64,000 nt of DNA from Streptomyces cyanogenus (GCF_017526105.1 NZ_CP071839.1:7230001-7294000), one strand, 5' to 3'; numbered from the stretch's first letter, positions 55,073-63,822 are shown. The notes: generated from the letters alone by a model not told the origin. A program made the numbers and translations.

Positions 55073-55882
55073 TCACTCGCGTGGCGGAGGCTCGACCTGC
55101 TCGGTCGGAAGCGGTCGCGCCTGGGGCGGGTCGAAGGGCTCACCAGGTGGGGTTGCGGCGCTCTGCGTGCCGGCTTTGCGGGGCTGGATGCCCTGGTCGC
55201 GGAGGAACCGTCGGATGGCTCTGAGGTTCGCCACGAAGATGATGACGGCATTGAGCAGGGTCTGTGCGACGCGTCCGTGCGGCAGGCGGAGCTGGGGATT
55301 GTCGATGCTGTCGAGGGCGGACTTCTTGAGGTTGCCGTTGCCGCCCTCGTTCTGACTTCGCAGTCCGGACCAGGCTTCCTGCCACAGGGGGGTGAACAGG
55401 GGGTATTTCTGCCGCCACTCGGCCAACACGGTGCCCGGGACGGTGATGCTCTTCCCCCTGCAGATGTCGGGGTAGACGGGGGTATCCCGCTTGGGCCTGG
55501 GGATGGTGGACAGGGCTGCTGGGGTACGGGCAGTGGGGGCGTCGAGGTCGACGACGGTGGACGGGCGTGGCTGGGGCCGGCGGTAGCAGGTGACCGTGGC
55601 GTGGGACCCGAGGGCGGGGCACTGTCTACGCTGGTCCCCTGCGGGCCCGTACTCCTTGATCTTGGTCTGGTAGTCCTTCCGGGACTGGATCAGGTTGAGT
55701 GCGTGGGCGCGGTCCTCGTCCGTGCGGCTGTCGATGTATGTGGCGCCCGCAGTGATGAGCGGGGCCGGCATCAGCGGGCAGTAGAACTCGCCGCCGACCA
55801 GCTGCATGCCGCGGAACTCTCCCTGCCGGTCGACCTTGTCGTCGTTGTAGTGCTTCACCGCGTGGGAGATCTGCGTCTTCAC
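55073..55882 (-). pseudogene. Truncated transposase-like gene
   Basis: 269 residues from a GTG; an in-frame stop lies just upstream, where the frame reads TTTLGDVKTQISHAVKHYND, suggesting the 5' half is lost. HSEs of a DDE-type transposase C-terminus: WSGLRSQNEGGNGNLKKSAL (R-x-x-x-E-x-x-x-G-x-L-K) and VAQTLLNAVIIFVANLRAIR. IS family not recognised. The last 40 residues are Pro-rich. Moderate confidence that it is a transposase; it is an island marker rather than an active gene. Confidence 0.5.
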
Positions 55883-56283
55883 GTCACCGAGCGTGGTCGT
55901 CCCGCTCTACTCTGACCAGCACATCCCTCAGTACGGAGGGTGCTTGTATCGACACGGAAGGTTTCGTGTGCGGGGTGTCGGTCGTGACGCGGGAAAGGGG
56001 GCAGTCGTGTGCGAGGCGGCGGTGGAGGCGCAGGGGGCCTACGACGAGGGGGAGTTGAGCGGTGACCTGATGCGTGCAGTGGGCAAGCCCGCGCTCGGCA
56101 GCGCCCTGACGGCTCCCGCGGAGGGCCGCTGTGCGGCCGTAGGGAGCGAGCTTGCTGTAGCTGCCGATCGCGTAGCGGCCGATGAGGTCACCGAGCAGGA
56201 AGAGATCAGCCGCAACCGGTGCCAGCCGTGATTGACCTGAAACGGCGTTTGTTGTTCCAGCGAGGTTTTGGTTCGAGGTTCAG
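55883..56283. other. Gap between transposase remnants
   Basis: 401 bp. On the minus strand one frame reads ADLFLLGDLIGRYAIGSYSK and then LAPYGRTAALRGSRQG, which looks like protein coding but has no clear start or homologue known to me. Probably a fragment of a mobile or transfer gene. Confidence 0.35.
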
Positions 56284-56307
56284 GTGTCGCGCCAGTTCGG
56301 GGTGGAC

Positions 56308-56830
56308 TCACTGATGACTCGTCGGCGTATGAGGTCGATCACCGCGGCGTGGATCACGGCTTCGGAGCGGCGGGAAGTGGGTTTCGTAGTCGCGTGCGAG
56401 ACGGCGGTGGTGCATAGGCCAGTCGAAGGTCCGCTCGACCACCCGTCGTGGGGGGATCACCTTAAACCCTTATCCGCTGGAGCCGCGTTGGACGATTTCT
56501 ACGTCGATTCCGAGGCGGGCGCCGCGGTCGATGGGGGCGCCGCGCCGGGCGATCTTCGGGACGATGCCGCGGACCCACAGGAGTCGGCGGTACTTGCGGA
56601 AGTCGTAGCCTCGGTCGGCGTACAGACGCTTCGGCTTGTGGCGGGGGCGGCCACGCCGGCCCCGGATGCGCGGAATGGCCTCCAGGAGCGGGACGAGCTG
56701 GGTGACGTCGTGCCGGTTGCCGCCGGTCAGTGAGACGGCAAGCGGGGTCCCGTGGCGGTCGACGATCACATGGTGCTTGCCGCTGGGACTGACCCCGGCG
56801 TACAGCCGACTCGTCTGCCGCCACCTGCGG
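56308..56830 (-). pseudogene. IS5-family transposase remnant
   Basis: One frame reads SRLYAGVSPSGKHHVIVDRH, GTPLAVSLTGGNRHDVTQLV, PRHKPKRLYADRGYDFRKYR and VPKIARRGAPIDRG, the DDE core of an IS5/IS1647-like transposase with the second Asp in ADRGYD. After a stop at about 56470 another frame gives [20 protein letters not shown], the family's catalytic Glu region. The N-terminal third is missing. Broken by frameshift and truncation, so inactive. Confidence 0.8.
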
Positions 56831-56981
56831 CTTTGCCTCTGAAAGGGACTCTGACCTGCAGCGGAGTGCCCTCTCCGCTCTTTCAGGAGCTTGCCGCGTC
56901 AGGCGGCGGAAAGTCCCTCGTTAGTCCCTCGGACAGCGCTGAAAGCCCCTGGAACGCAGATTCGGGCAACTCTTCTGGCCT

Positions 56982-57704
56982 GTGGCAGATCGTAGTCCCG
57001 GTGGATCGCCGTACGTCGTGCCGACGACCACATCAACGTCCGTTGCCACCCTCGTCCGCGAAGACGGCATCCGTGCCCAGACCGAATGCCGAGAGACCGA
57101 AACCGACTTCGGCCCCCAGATCCTCAACGGCGGCGACCACACCGCCGCCCAGCGCCCCACTAGCGCCGAACGTTCCAAGGCCGAGCGATCCGGCCGTATC
57201 GAGACACCCCGCGAGACGCTGCGGGAGAGCGTCCGCCACGCCCTGGCCGGAGCCGCCAGCGAGGAAGAGTTCTTGTACCGCCTCGCTGTCGCCGACCTTG
57301 CCCGTGAACGAGCACCGCATCCGGCCCGCGCCCGACGCCAGGCAGCACCAGTCACCGAACGGGCGGCATCGATCCTCGACGGGAACGACGACGAGGACTC
57401 CGCTCGGCCCCGACTCGGCGCCGGGCTCTAGCAGCTTTCGCCCGAGGCCGCGGCGCTCACCCCTACGCTCGAGGACGAGATGCGGGGCGCCGCGATGCAC
57501 ACGCTGGGGTACGCGGACGATGTACTTGGCCCAGCGGCGCCGAGAGTTGACCGGTCGGCACGGCTGCATGACCTCGGCGTGGTTGCGCGCTCGCTGCTGA
57601 CAGTCGTCGAGATGACCGCTGAGTATGAAGCGAGGCAGGCGCTCTATGGCGCGGCGGCCCGTCAGCAAGTCATTACAGGGAGGCTGCGCAGTCCCCGTTT
57701 GTGA
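56982..57704 (+). pseudogene. Possible remnant of a relaxase/mobilisation gene
   Basis: A plus-strand frame to 57431 contains ETLRESVRHALAGAASEEEF, a pattern I associate with the C-terminal part of streptomycete relaxases. A second frame (57480-57704) follows with GAAMHTLGYADDVLGPAAP and LLTVVEMTAEYEARQALYG. The two could be one gene split by a frameshift. It runs tail to tail into the P450 gene, overlapping 43 bp. The assignment is weak. Confidence 0.3.
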
Positions 57705-58864
57705 AACGTCGGCCACCACTCCAACTCGTTAAGCCCCACCGCCAGTTCAAGCTCGGAGAACCGTTTCATAAGGGACCATACGGCGATTTCCGCCTCCATC
57801 CGCGCGAGCGGGGCGCCAATGCAGTAGTGCACTCCGTAGCCGAACGCCAAGTGAGTTGGTGTACGGGTCGGGTCGAACACCTCGGGAGACGGGAACTCCC
57901 GCCCGTCCCGGTTCGCCGAAGCGATGGAGACCCACACTCGACTGCCAGCGGGGATGAGAGCGTTACCGATGCTGACGTCTTCGAGGGCGAAGCGGCGTAC
58001 CGCCAGTGCGAAAGGGGGGTTCCAGCGCAGCGTCTCCTCGACCACCGACCGTATCGGGACGGCGCCACCTCGCACCGCCGTCAGCAGTCGGGGGTGCAGC
58101 AGCAGACTCAATGCTGTGTTGCCGATGAGATGCACGGCGTTGTCGTAGCCGGCGAACAGAGTGAGGAACGCCAGGGAGACGAGTTCAGGCTCGGTGAGTA
58201 CGTCGCGGTCGTCGCGGGCTTGGACGAGGGCAGACAGAAGGTCCTCGGTCGGACTGTTTCGTTTTTCCTCGATAACACTTTTGAGAAATTGGTGCATCTG
58301 CCTCATCGCAGTGCGTGACTCCGTTGCCGCGCCTGGCGCTGGTGAGAAGAGTGTGTCGGTCCAGGCCCGAAAGTCGAGCCTCGCTGTCTCCGGGATGCCG
58401 AGCAGTTCACAGATGACGCTCATCGGCAGTGGGACGGCCAGGGCGTGGACGAGGTCCACGCGAGGGCCGGTCATCGTGGTGAGGAGTTCGTCGGTCAGCT
58501 TCTGGATGCGCATGCGCAGGCCCTCGACGCGACGAGGAGTGAATGCTTTGGCGACGAGCCGGCGCAGGCGAGTGTGGTCGGGCGGATCCATGTTGAGCAG
58601 GTGAGTATCGAGCTCAGGGGGCATGGAGGATCTGTACTCGCCGCTGGTCTTGGCGTTTGCCTTGTTCAGGGAGAGCCGGGGGTCTGCCAGAGCCGCGCGG
58701 GCCTCGGCGTACCGGGTGATCAGCCACATGGGTTCGCCGTCGGGAGTGGCGGTGCGGTGGACCGGGGCGGCTTCACGGAGCCGGGCATAGGTGCCATGTG
58801 GGTCAGCGACGAGTGCTTCACTGAGCAGCGACGAGACGCTGCCGGTCTGTTCGGTGTTGCTCAT
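57662..58864 (-). CDS. Cytochrome P450 with atypical I-helix
   Basis: 400 residues; ATG overlaps the stop of the upstream membrane-protein gene (ATGA). LNMDPPDHTRLRRLVAKAFT (C-helix region), I-helix LTLFAGYDNAVHLIGN, K-helix VEETLRW (E-x-x-R), and heme loop LAFGYGVHYCIGAPLARMEA (F-G-x-G-x-H-x-C-x-G) identify an actinobacterial CYP. In the I-helix the usual AG-x-D/E-T reads AGYDN, so the oxygen-activating Thr is Asn. The coupling to the membrane protein and ImmA-like gene suggests a small-molecule function tied to that module. Confidence 0.93.
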   Translation of the reverse strand: MSNTEQTGSVSSLLSEALVADPHGTYARLREAAPVHRTATPDGEPMWLITRYAEARAALADPRLSLNKANAKTSGEYRSSMPPELDTHLLNMDPPDHTRLRRLVAKAFTPRRVEGLRMRIQKLTDELLTTMTGPRVDLVHALAVPLPMSVICELLGIPETARLDFRAWTDTLFSPAPGAATESRTAMRQMHQFLKSVIEEKRNSPTEDLLSALVQARDDRDVLTEPELVSLAFLTLFAGYDNAVHLIGNTALSLLLHPRLLTAVRGGAVPIRSVVEETLRWNPPFALAVRRFALEDVSIGNALIPAGSRVWVSIASANRDGREFPSPEVFDPTRTPTHLAFGYGVHYCIGAPLARMEAEIAVWSLMKRFSELELAVGLNELEWWPTFHKRGLRSLPVMTC

Positions 58865-60084
58865 GCGTCCGTTTTCGCCGACTGGAGCCGCTCGAGAACG
58901 GCGGGGATGACGGGGGAGGTGCTGAAGGCGTCGGCGACCAGGGTCAGACGAGCACCTTCCTTGCTGAGGTCGCCGTTGGCGGCGTCGTCGAAGTCTGTGC
59001 CATGTCCCCCTGACGCCTCGTGGCCGGTGGACCGAGCCTGAAGGGCTGCTGCGATCTGCGCGGCTTCTGCAACGGCATCCGCCTCGTCACCGGGGATGTT
59101 CTGGTTCGCCGCTACTTCTCGTGTCATGCGGCTGATCTCCGGGTCATGGTGGGGACGAAGTCTCATTTCGCCGTCGAGTATCTCGATCACCTGGCGACCG
59201 AGGAAGAACCGGAGGTCGCGAGCCAGTTCCCTGCGGGAGGTCGGCGGGGTGACGAGGACGACTTCGGGGAAGGCACGGGTGATCGCCTGCCAAAGGGGGT
59301 AGCGGCGGTGGAAGGTGCGGTAGTCGGACATCCATGCCATGACCCGGCCGAGGCCGACCCCCCAGGCGGGCATGGTGAACCCTATGGCGAAGAGTGCCGC
59401 CGAGACGCTGGCGAACATGGGGGCCACAACGGAGTTGACGAAACCGAGTGGTGAGATGCCGAGCTTGTCCCAGATGAGGGAGATGACCTTGGGCAGGCAG
59501 TAGCCCAAGCCGGCGACTGCTCCCACGGTGACGATGCGCAGGCCGCGCCGCAGCCAAGGCTGGCCGACGATCTTGGAGTAGCGCCAGCAGAGCCGGATCA
59601 GCCCGATCATGCTGACTGTGTACAGGGTCTGGTGGACGAGGAGGAACTCCCAGATGTATGCGGTCTTGGCATAGTGAACGTCGAAGTCAAGGGCATGCGA
59701 CGTATCGGTGGCGTCCCCCAGGAAGAACAGCACCCAGTTCGTGGTGACCGTGGCGAGGGCGTATCCGAGGATCAGCCGGTGACGGAGCCGGACCTTCGAC
59801 TGCGCAGACGACCAGCTGACGAGGAGGGCCAGGAACGAGGTGAGGCAGACCTCCACGGTCGTGTAGATGATCAGCGAACTGATGTTGGGCGTGCCGATCA
59901 GAGCATCGACACGTACGTACACCGGGGGAGCGGCGAAGCCGAACGGTGCGGCGAACATTGCGATCGCCAGACACAGCCGCTGCAGTTCCTTGTTGCGCCA
60001 GTCGCGGGCGAGGTCTCTCAGCTTGAAGGCGAACGCGCTCCAAGTGATCAAGGAGAGCGTTCCGTAGACGACATTGAATAACAC
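58861..60084 (-). CDS. MAB_1171c-type integral membrane protein
   Basis: 407 residues, GTG start 4 bp after the ImmA-like stop. Seven or so membrane helices in residues 1-235: LFNVVYGTLSLITWSAFAFK, LCLAIAMFAAPFGFAAPP, LIIYTTVEVCLTSFLALLVS, ILGYALATVTTNWVLFFLG, LVHQTLYTVSMIGLIRLCW, VGAVAGLGYCLPKVISLI, FASVSAALFAIGFTM. The soluble C-terminus (240-407) begins VMAWMSDYRTFHRRYPLWQA and RDLRFFLGRQVIEILDG, as in the family called MAB_1171c putative transporter/DUF6545. The 7-helix plus cytoplasmic tail layout also resembles a sensor. Function unknown. Confidence 0.75.
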   Translation of the reverse strand: MLFNVVYGTLSLITWSAFAFKLRDLARDWRNKELQRLCLAIAMFAAPFGFAAPPVYVRVDALIGTPNISSLIIYTTVEVCLTSFLALLVSWSSAQSKVRLRHRLILGYALATVTTNWVLFFLGDATDTSHALDFDVHYAKTAYIWEFLLVHQTLYTVSMIGLIRLCWRYSKIVGQPWLRRGLRIVTVGAVAGLGYCLPKVISLIWDKLGISPLGFVNSVVAPMFASVSAALFAIGFTMPAWGVGLGRVMAWMSDYRTFHRRYPLWQAITRAFPEVVLVTPPTSRRELARDLRFFLGRQVIEILDGEMRLRPHHDPEISRMTREVAANQNIPGDEADAVAEAAQIAAALQARSTGHEASGGHGTDFDDAANGDLSKEGARLTLVADAFSTSPVIPAVLERLQSAKTDA

Positions 60085-60088
60085 TCGG

Positions 60089-60622
60089 CTATGTCCTTGG
60101 TGTGGAACTGCGCCCCAGGGAGCGCTCGAGGTGGCTGACGAGGTTGACCACGTCTTCCGAAAGACTTGGCGTCGGCCGGGGAGCGGCGTTGGCGGCCTGC
60201 AGGGGGATCAGCGAGGCAACAAGCTCGGCAGCCCTCTCCTCGCTCCGGTCGTAGCAGGTGCGCCCGAGGACGGTGCGCACTAGCGCCGGGTCGATGTTCG
60301 GCAGAAGGAGTCGGGAGACCTCTTCCTCCTCTGCCGGGGTGGACTCGTGCTCGCAGAGCATGTGGCCGATCTCGTGGAGGACGATGTGGCCTTGGTGCGC
60401 TTTTCTGGCCTCCTCCTGGTAGATGACGTAGTCCACGTCGGATGTTGCGACCCACATGCCGCACAGGCCTCGGTCGGCGGGGAGCGGCATCGGTACGAGC
60501 GAGATGGCACGTCCGCGGCGCTCCTCTATCTGGTCGACGAGGGCATTGATGTTGAACGGCTCGGGGATGTCGAGTTGCCGGACCAGATCGGCGCAGTAGC
60601 GACGCAGTTCCCTGTCATTCAT
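60089..60622 (-). CDS. ImmA/IrrE-family metallopeptidase
   Basis: 177 residues from ATG 60622 (G-rich GGGGGGAGCGGGG upstream). LRRYCADLVRQLDIPEPFNI, then the zinc motif in GHIVLHEIGHMLCEHESTP (H-E-x-x-H, about residue 87). In ICEBs1 and Deinococcus such proteases cleave an XRE-type repressor to release its regulon. A double-HTH regulator is encoded 172 bp upstream on the same strand, the expected partner. First gene of a probable operon with the membrane protein and P450. Confidence 0.87.
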   Translation of the reverse strand: MNDRELRRYCADLVRQLDIPEPFNINALVDQIEERRGRAISLVPMPLPADRGLCGMWVATSDVDYVIYQEEARKAHQGHIVLHEIGHMLCEHESTPAEEEEVSRLLLPNIDPALVRTVLGRTCYDRSEERAAELVASLIPLQAANAAPRPTPSLSEDVVNLVSHLERSLGRSSTPRT

Positions 60623-60794
60623 CCCCGCTCCCCCCGGGTCGGCCCACTGCCACTGGACAAAGACCACTTTCGTGCTCCCCCCCTCACCACCGCGGCGCCT
60701 GTCTCGCTCGGCAGCGGCGGAAGTCCGCATGGACCGCCGGACCCAACCCAGTTGCCTGCAGTGGAGCATCTTCGTATACCGCCCTACCAGCAGC

Positions 60795-61781
60795 TCACAT
60801 CCGTTGCCGCTTGCTTGCCCGCTGCAGGTGCTGGATCACCGGGACGAGGGCAGCAAGCGCCTCCTCGTCCAGGTCGGCGACTGCCCGAAGAGCGATCTGG
60901 CGGGGGCCGATGCCCTGGGACTTCAGCGTCTCCACGAGGTTGAGATCTGCGGAGACCTGAGACGCTACTTCGTCGTTGACGAAGTAGCCGACGGGTACGC
61001 CGAAGAAGCTGGCGAGCGCATCGAGTTGCTCAGGACTCGGCGAAGTCCAGGTGCCGTGTCGTAGCTCCTCGACTTGTGCTGCTGTGATCTTGACCCCGTG
61101 CGCGGTGATTGTCTCGGCAACCTCGTGCGAGGTGTACGTCTCACGCCCTCTGGGGTGCATGACCGCGAAAAGGCGGTTCAGTCGCGCCGAGAGATCCGGG
61201 ACGGCGGACGGCGGCTGCGCAGGCCTCGGCGGGTTCTCGGCGTCCGCCTCCCGGGGTGAGGGCACCGCAGCTTCGCGCTCCGCCGGCGAAGTGGCTGAAC
61301 CATCGACCTCCGGCCTCCCTGACGTCTGCTGCAGCGCGGCCAACATGGGCAGCAGTACGCGGTTGAGGGCCTCAGCAGCTGGGGCGGTGAAAAACGCCTC
61401 GCCTCCCTCGACACCGAAGAATCCCACCAGGCCGTGCAGCAGTTCAACACTCGGTACTTTGTCGCCAGAGCACACCTGACGTGCCCAGAAAGAGGAAACA
61501 CCCAGCTGTCGGGAAATGCTGCCAGCCAGGTCTGACATAGGCTTTCCGGTGCGTGCCAAGTATGCATCAGCAAGGATCTTGATACGTGCACTGACCCGGG
61601 CTGCCACGGTGTCGGCCGGAGTGTGGCCGCCTCTGAGTAGGACGGCGACGGTGTTTTGGGGCAGCGCCGCCTTTGCTGCCAGCTCCCCGATGTCGAGCAC
61701 TTGCGATCGATTCATGCCCCGTTCTTTGAGCAGTGCCTCGAGGCGCGCAAGCGTCATCGGCAGGGGTGAGGCAGAGCCCAC
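60795..61781 (-). CDS. Double-HTH XRE-type regulator
   Basis: 328 residues, GTG start with GGGAG 8 bp upstream. The first HTH-like region (about 25-125) includes ELAAKAALPQNTVAVLLRGG and LAGSISRQLGVSSFWARQVC. A Pro/Ala-rich linker (about 155-190) leads to a second XRE domain: YTSHEVAETITAHGVKITAA and VEELRHGTWTSPSPEQLDAL, ASFFGVPVGYFVND (about 205-265). The C-terminal helix has LDEEALAALVPVIQHLQ. It is the likely repressor or activator cleaved by the ImmA-like protein; dyads in the upstream gap are candidate operators. Confidence 0.82.
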   Translation of the reverse strand: MGSASPLPMTLARLEALLKERGMNRSQVLDIGELAAKAALPQNTVAVLLRGGHTPADTVAARVSARIKILADAYLARTGKPMSDLAGSISRQLGVSSFWARQVCSGDKVPSVELLHGLVGFFGVEGGEAFFTAPAAEALNRVLLPMLAALQQTSGRPEVDGSATSPAEREAAVPSPREADAENPPRPAQPPSAVPDLSARLNRLFAVMHPRGRETYTSHEVAETITAHGVKITAAQVEELRHGTWTSPSPEQLDALASFFGVPVGYFVNDEVASQVSADLNLVETLKSQGIGPRQIALRAVADLDEEALAALVPVIQHLQRASKRQRM

Positions 61782-61854
61782 TGAGACACTCCCAGGCTAC
61801 GGATGGTTAGGTTGGTCTGTGCATGGCACCTTACAGCGCCCCTGGTGGCAGGCT

Positions 61855-61888
61855 CAACGATCATTTATCGCCGAAAATGAGATTGTTG
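61855..61888. promoter_or_regulatory. Operator-like dyad 1, upstream of the XRE gene
   Basis: CAACGATC (61855-61862) and GATTGTTG (61881-61888), an imperfect inverted repeat with an 18-bp centre, 74 bp before the XRE start. It shares its half-site with dyad 2. Confidence 0.6.
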
Positions 61889-62170
61889 TGCATCGGTCCG
61901 CTCGTGCCGGCAGGACGTCACGAGGCAGTGCGTGGCTACTCGACATCTGTCATGGCGGGCGTTGTTGGTGTAGCTCTGCAGATGCGGCACGCCGTCATTC
62001 CGTGTTGCGGGCGCCGTTGGTGCGGCCCGTGACCTGCCCCGCGAAGTGCCGGACAGTTGCGGATGGGGCGTGGGTGAGTCCGCAACGTCAGGCACCACCT
62101 GCAGCGCCACACTGTCTGGTCTAGAGCCCAGGTGGGCAAGACCAGCGGGTGTCGCGCACTGCATGCTTTC

Positions 62171-62203
62171 AACGATCCTTTAGCTGAAAACGATCGTTGA
62201 CAT
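62171..62203 (+). promoter_or_regulatory. Operator-like dyad 2 overlapping a -35 box
   Basis: CAACGATC (62171-62178) and GATCGTTG (62193-62200), perfect inverted repeat; the right arm lies in the palindrome AACGATCGTT and overlaps TTGACA (62198-62203), a consensus -35. A regulator binding here would block the promoter of the rightward small genes. Confidence 0.65.
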
Positions 62204-62293
62204 TGCTTATTGGACCTAGCACGATCCTGGGCTAGTCGAGCCGTGTCCGATGGACAACTTCCCGTGACGGACATGGCCGTGATCCGTTTGATT

Positions 62294-62306
62294 TTCAATC
62301 GTTGAA
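62294..62306. promoter_or_regulatory. Operator-like dyad 3
   Basis: TTCAATCGTTGAA, perfect 5-bp arms around TCG, 14 bp before the ATG at 62321. It shares the core ATCGTTG with dyad 2. Confidence 0.5.
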
Positions 62307-62320
62307 TCGGAGGCGCGTAT

Positions 62321-62497
62321 ATGCGTGCGCCAACTGTGCGGACGGCGCTTCAACTGGCTGACGACGACTTCACCAAAACGGATGTGGCCGAATTCCATCG
62401 CTTGATGGCGGAGATTGTCGTGGTGTGCAAGGCGATCGGGGAGCTGTACACGCCTGGGGGCGAATGGTCCCCGATCGCCACCGGTCTCCTTGAGTAG
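62321..62497 (+). CDS. Small protein of unknown function (58 aa)
   Basis: ATG 62321 with GGAGG 8 bp upstream. The protein starts MRAPTVRTALQLADDDFTKT and continues DVAEFHRLMAEIVVVCKAIG, a short acidic helical protein with one Cys. Downstream of a clear -35 box and two dyads. I do not recognise a family; small genes like this are typical between the regulator and GntR genes of Streptomyces islands. Confidence 0.6.
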   Translation: MRAPTVRTALQLADDDFTKTDVAEFHRLMAEIVVVCKAIGELYTPGGEWSPIATGLLE

Positions 62498-62509
62498 TTT
62501 GAGGAATCC

Positions 62510-62641
62510 ATGCAGGTCACCGCGGATATTTCCCGCCAGCTCAACAGGACGCGCAGGGGTATCCGCAGAATTACCGACAGGGCCCGTACGCGCAGGGACG
62601 ACGGTCGTGGCGGCCGCTGCGGCCATACGTGGTGGCCCTAG
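62510..62641 (+). CDS. Small basic protein of unknown function (43 aa)
   Basis: ATG 62510 with GAGGAA 3 bp upstream, 12 bp after the previous stop. Starts MQVTADISRQLNRTRRGIRR and is strongly Arg-rich, ending CGHTWWP. Position and ribosome site support translation with the previous gene; the composition alone does not. The 239 bp to the GntR gene hold nothing I can name. Confidence 0.4.
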   Translation: MQVTADISRQLNRTRRGIRRITDRARTRRDDGRGGRCGHTWWP

Positions 62642-62880
62642 GAAGGCGGTTCCTCGCACGGCTGGCCTGCGAGCCCCATGCTGGGGCCTGCCTGGTAGTA
62701 CTTCGTCCCTGGCCCGGCATGTCCCGTCGCCGCTGTCACAGCCAGAATCTGTCAAGTCGATGCCCGAACGCCACGCCGGCAGACCTCCGGCGGACGCTTG
62801 GTGCGGCAACCCTTCGACGACTCTTCGAGTCTGCGCCGCACCGGTGCACTGAAGGAAAAGCACAAGGGGGAAACGCTCTG

Positions 62881-63390
62881 ATGACATCCGTACCACATCC
62901 GCCCGCATCCAGTGTCGATCCAGCTGGCAGGAACATTGGAGCCGGCGCCGCACCAGGTGCCGGGTCGGCGCTCTACACCCGGATAGGGCGCAAGCTCAAG
63001 CAGGAGATCGTGTCGGGTGTCTATGCCCAGGGCGCGTACCTGCCTTCGTCGGGTGAACTCGGAAAGTTATATGGCGCGAACAAGAACACCGTCCTCCGGG
63101 CGCTTCGGATGCTGCGCGCCGAAGGGCTGATCGACTTCGGCCGGGGCCGTGGCGCGGTCGTGGTGCACTCGGCGCGCAAAGTGGGCCTCGCGGAGATATC
63201 GGAGCAGCTCCGCTACGTCGTGAACCTTGCCGACGTCTCCGGGATTCCGAGGGCCGCCGTCGTGGCTGCAATACACCGAATTCCGCCATCGCAAGGCCCG
63301 CGCCCCGCTGGGGCCTTGCCCGCCGCGGCGGCCCGACGTGGGGGAGCAGGCCGCACGGCGTTCAGGCCGCACGGGCGTGGTGCCGCGTGA
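62881..63390 (+). CDS. GntR-family transcriptional regulator
   Basis: 169 residues from ATG 62881 (AGGGGGAAA upstream). After a 35-residue Pro/Gly-rich leader: LYTRIGRKLKQEIVSGVYAQ, YLPSSGELGKLYGANKNTVL and RALRMLRAEGLIDFGRGRGA, a classic GntR winged helix (about 37-105). After VSGIPRAAVVAAIHRIP the last 35 residues are low-complexity Pro/Arg/Ala, which could reflect a frameshift past the normal end. No effector domain, as in short KorSA-like or YtrA-like regulators of mobile elements. Confidence 0.85.
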   Translation: MTSVPHPPASSVDPAGRNIGAGAAPGAGSALYTRIGRKLKQEIVSGVYAQGAYLPSSGELGKLYGANKNTVLRALRMLRAEGLIDFGRGRGAVVVHSARKVGLAEISEQLRYVVNLADVSGIPRAAVVAAIHRIPPSQGPRPAGALPAAAARRGGAGRTAFRPHGRGAA

Positions 63391-63592
63391 CGGGCGGCAC
63401 CGCCGCGACAGTGGCAAGGAAGCTAATACCCAGGGTCACGATAAAGCCAGGGAAACCATCTCTCCTGGCCGAGGATCCCTTCGTGCGCGATGACTCGGAG
63501 CATGGGCAAAAGGCCAGGCAGCGCCGTAGCCCCGAGGGTCGGTTGATGTACTCTCCGTGGTGACCACGCAGAGTACAGGAATTGGTCTTTCA

Positions 63593-63622
63593 TTGATCGC
63601 CGCATTCACCTGCGCCTAGATT
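63593..63622 (+). promoter_or_regulatory. Predicted promoter of the lasso-peptide gene cluster
   Basis: TTGATC (63593-63598), 18-bp spacer, TAGATT (63617-63622), giving a leader of roughly 60 nt before the precursor ATG. The palindrome GTGGTGACCAC lies upstream at 63557-63567. The rest of 63391-63686 shows no gene. Confidence 0.5.
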
Positions 63623-63686
63623 CGCTGGCGACCGGAAGACCCCACGGGGCACCGCGTCTACTCCATACGGAAGGGAGGTGAACAGC

Positions 63687-63806
63687 ATGGGACGGAAGAT
63701 CTACGAGGCGCCGGCGATGTTCATTGCCGGTGACTTCCGACTGGACACCGGATTCCTGCGGCGCGGTCCGCATGAGCCCAGGGTCCGTCTGCCGCTGGGT
63801 TGGTAG
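63687..63806 (+). CDS. Lasso peptide precursor (39 aa)
   Basis: Short gene with a strong GGGAGGTG 8 bp before the ATG. Leader of 22 residues (MGRKIYEAPAMFIAGDF, then RLDTG) with the Y-x-x-P motif (Tyr6, Pro9) read by the B1 recognition element, a G-x-F pair, and Thr21 at position -2, required by lasso leader peptidases. Core: FLRRGPHEPRVRLPLGW (17 residues). Phe1 and Glu8 are placed exactly for the macrolactam, giving an 8-residue ring with a 9-residue loop and tail, no Cys (class II). The next gene, 16 bp downstream, is the lasso cyclase. Biosynthetic genes B1/B2 should follow outside the window. Confidence 0.88.
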   Translation: MGRKIYEAPAMFIAGDFRLDTGFLRRGPHEPRVRLPLGW

Positions 63807-63822
63807 CGATCTCTGGAGAACT

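Larger units (their letters stand above)
61782..62320. other. Large regulatory gap of the island
   Basis: 539 bp between divergent genes. Short frames exist but none has a credible start, codon pattern or family. It holds three related dyads (separate entries) and a TTGACA -35 box. Confidence 0.55.

Noticed and set aside
57033-57719. 228-codon minus-strand frame
   Set aside because: It overlaps the better supported relaxase-like plus frames and the P450 3' end, and shows only low-complexity Gly/Val sequence.
61823-62032. 69-codon plus-strand frame in the regulatory gap
   Set aside because: No ribosome site, no recognisable composition or family, and it crosses an operator-like dyad.
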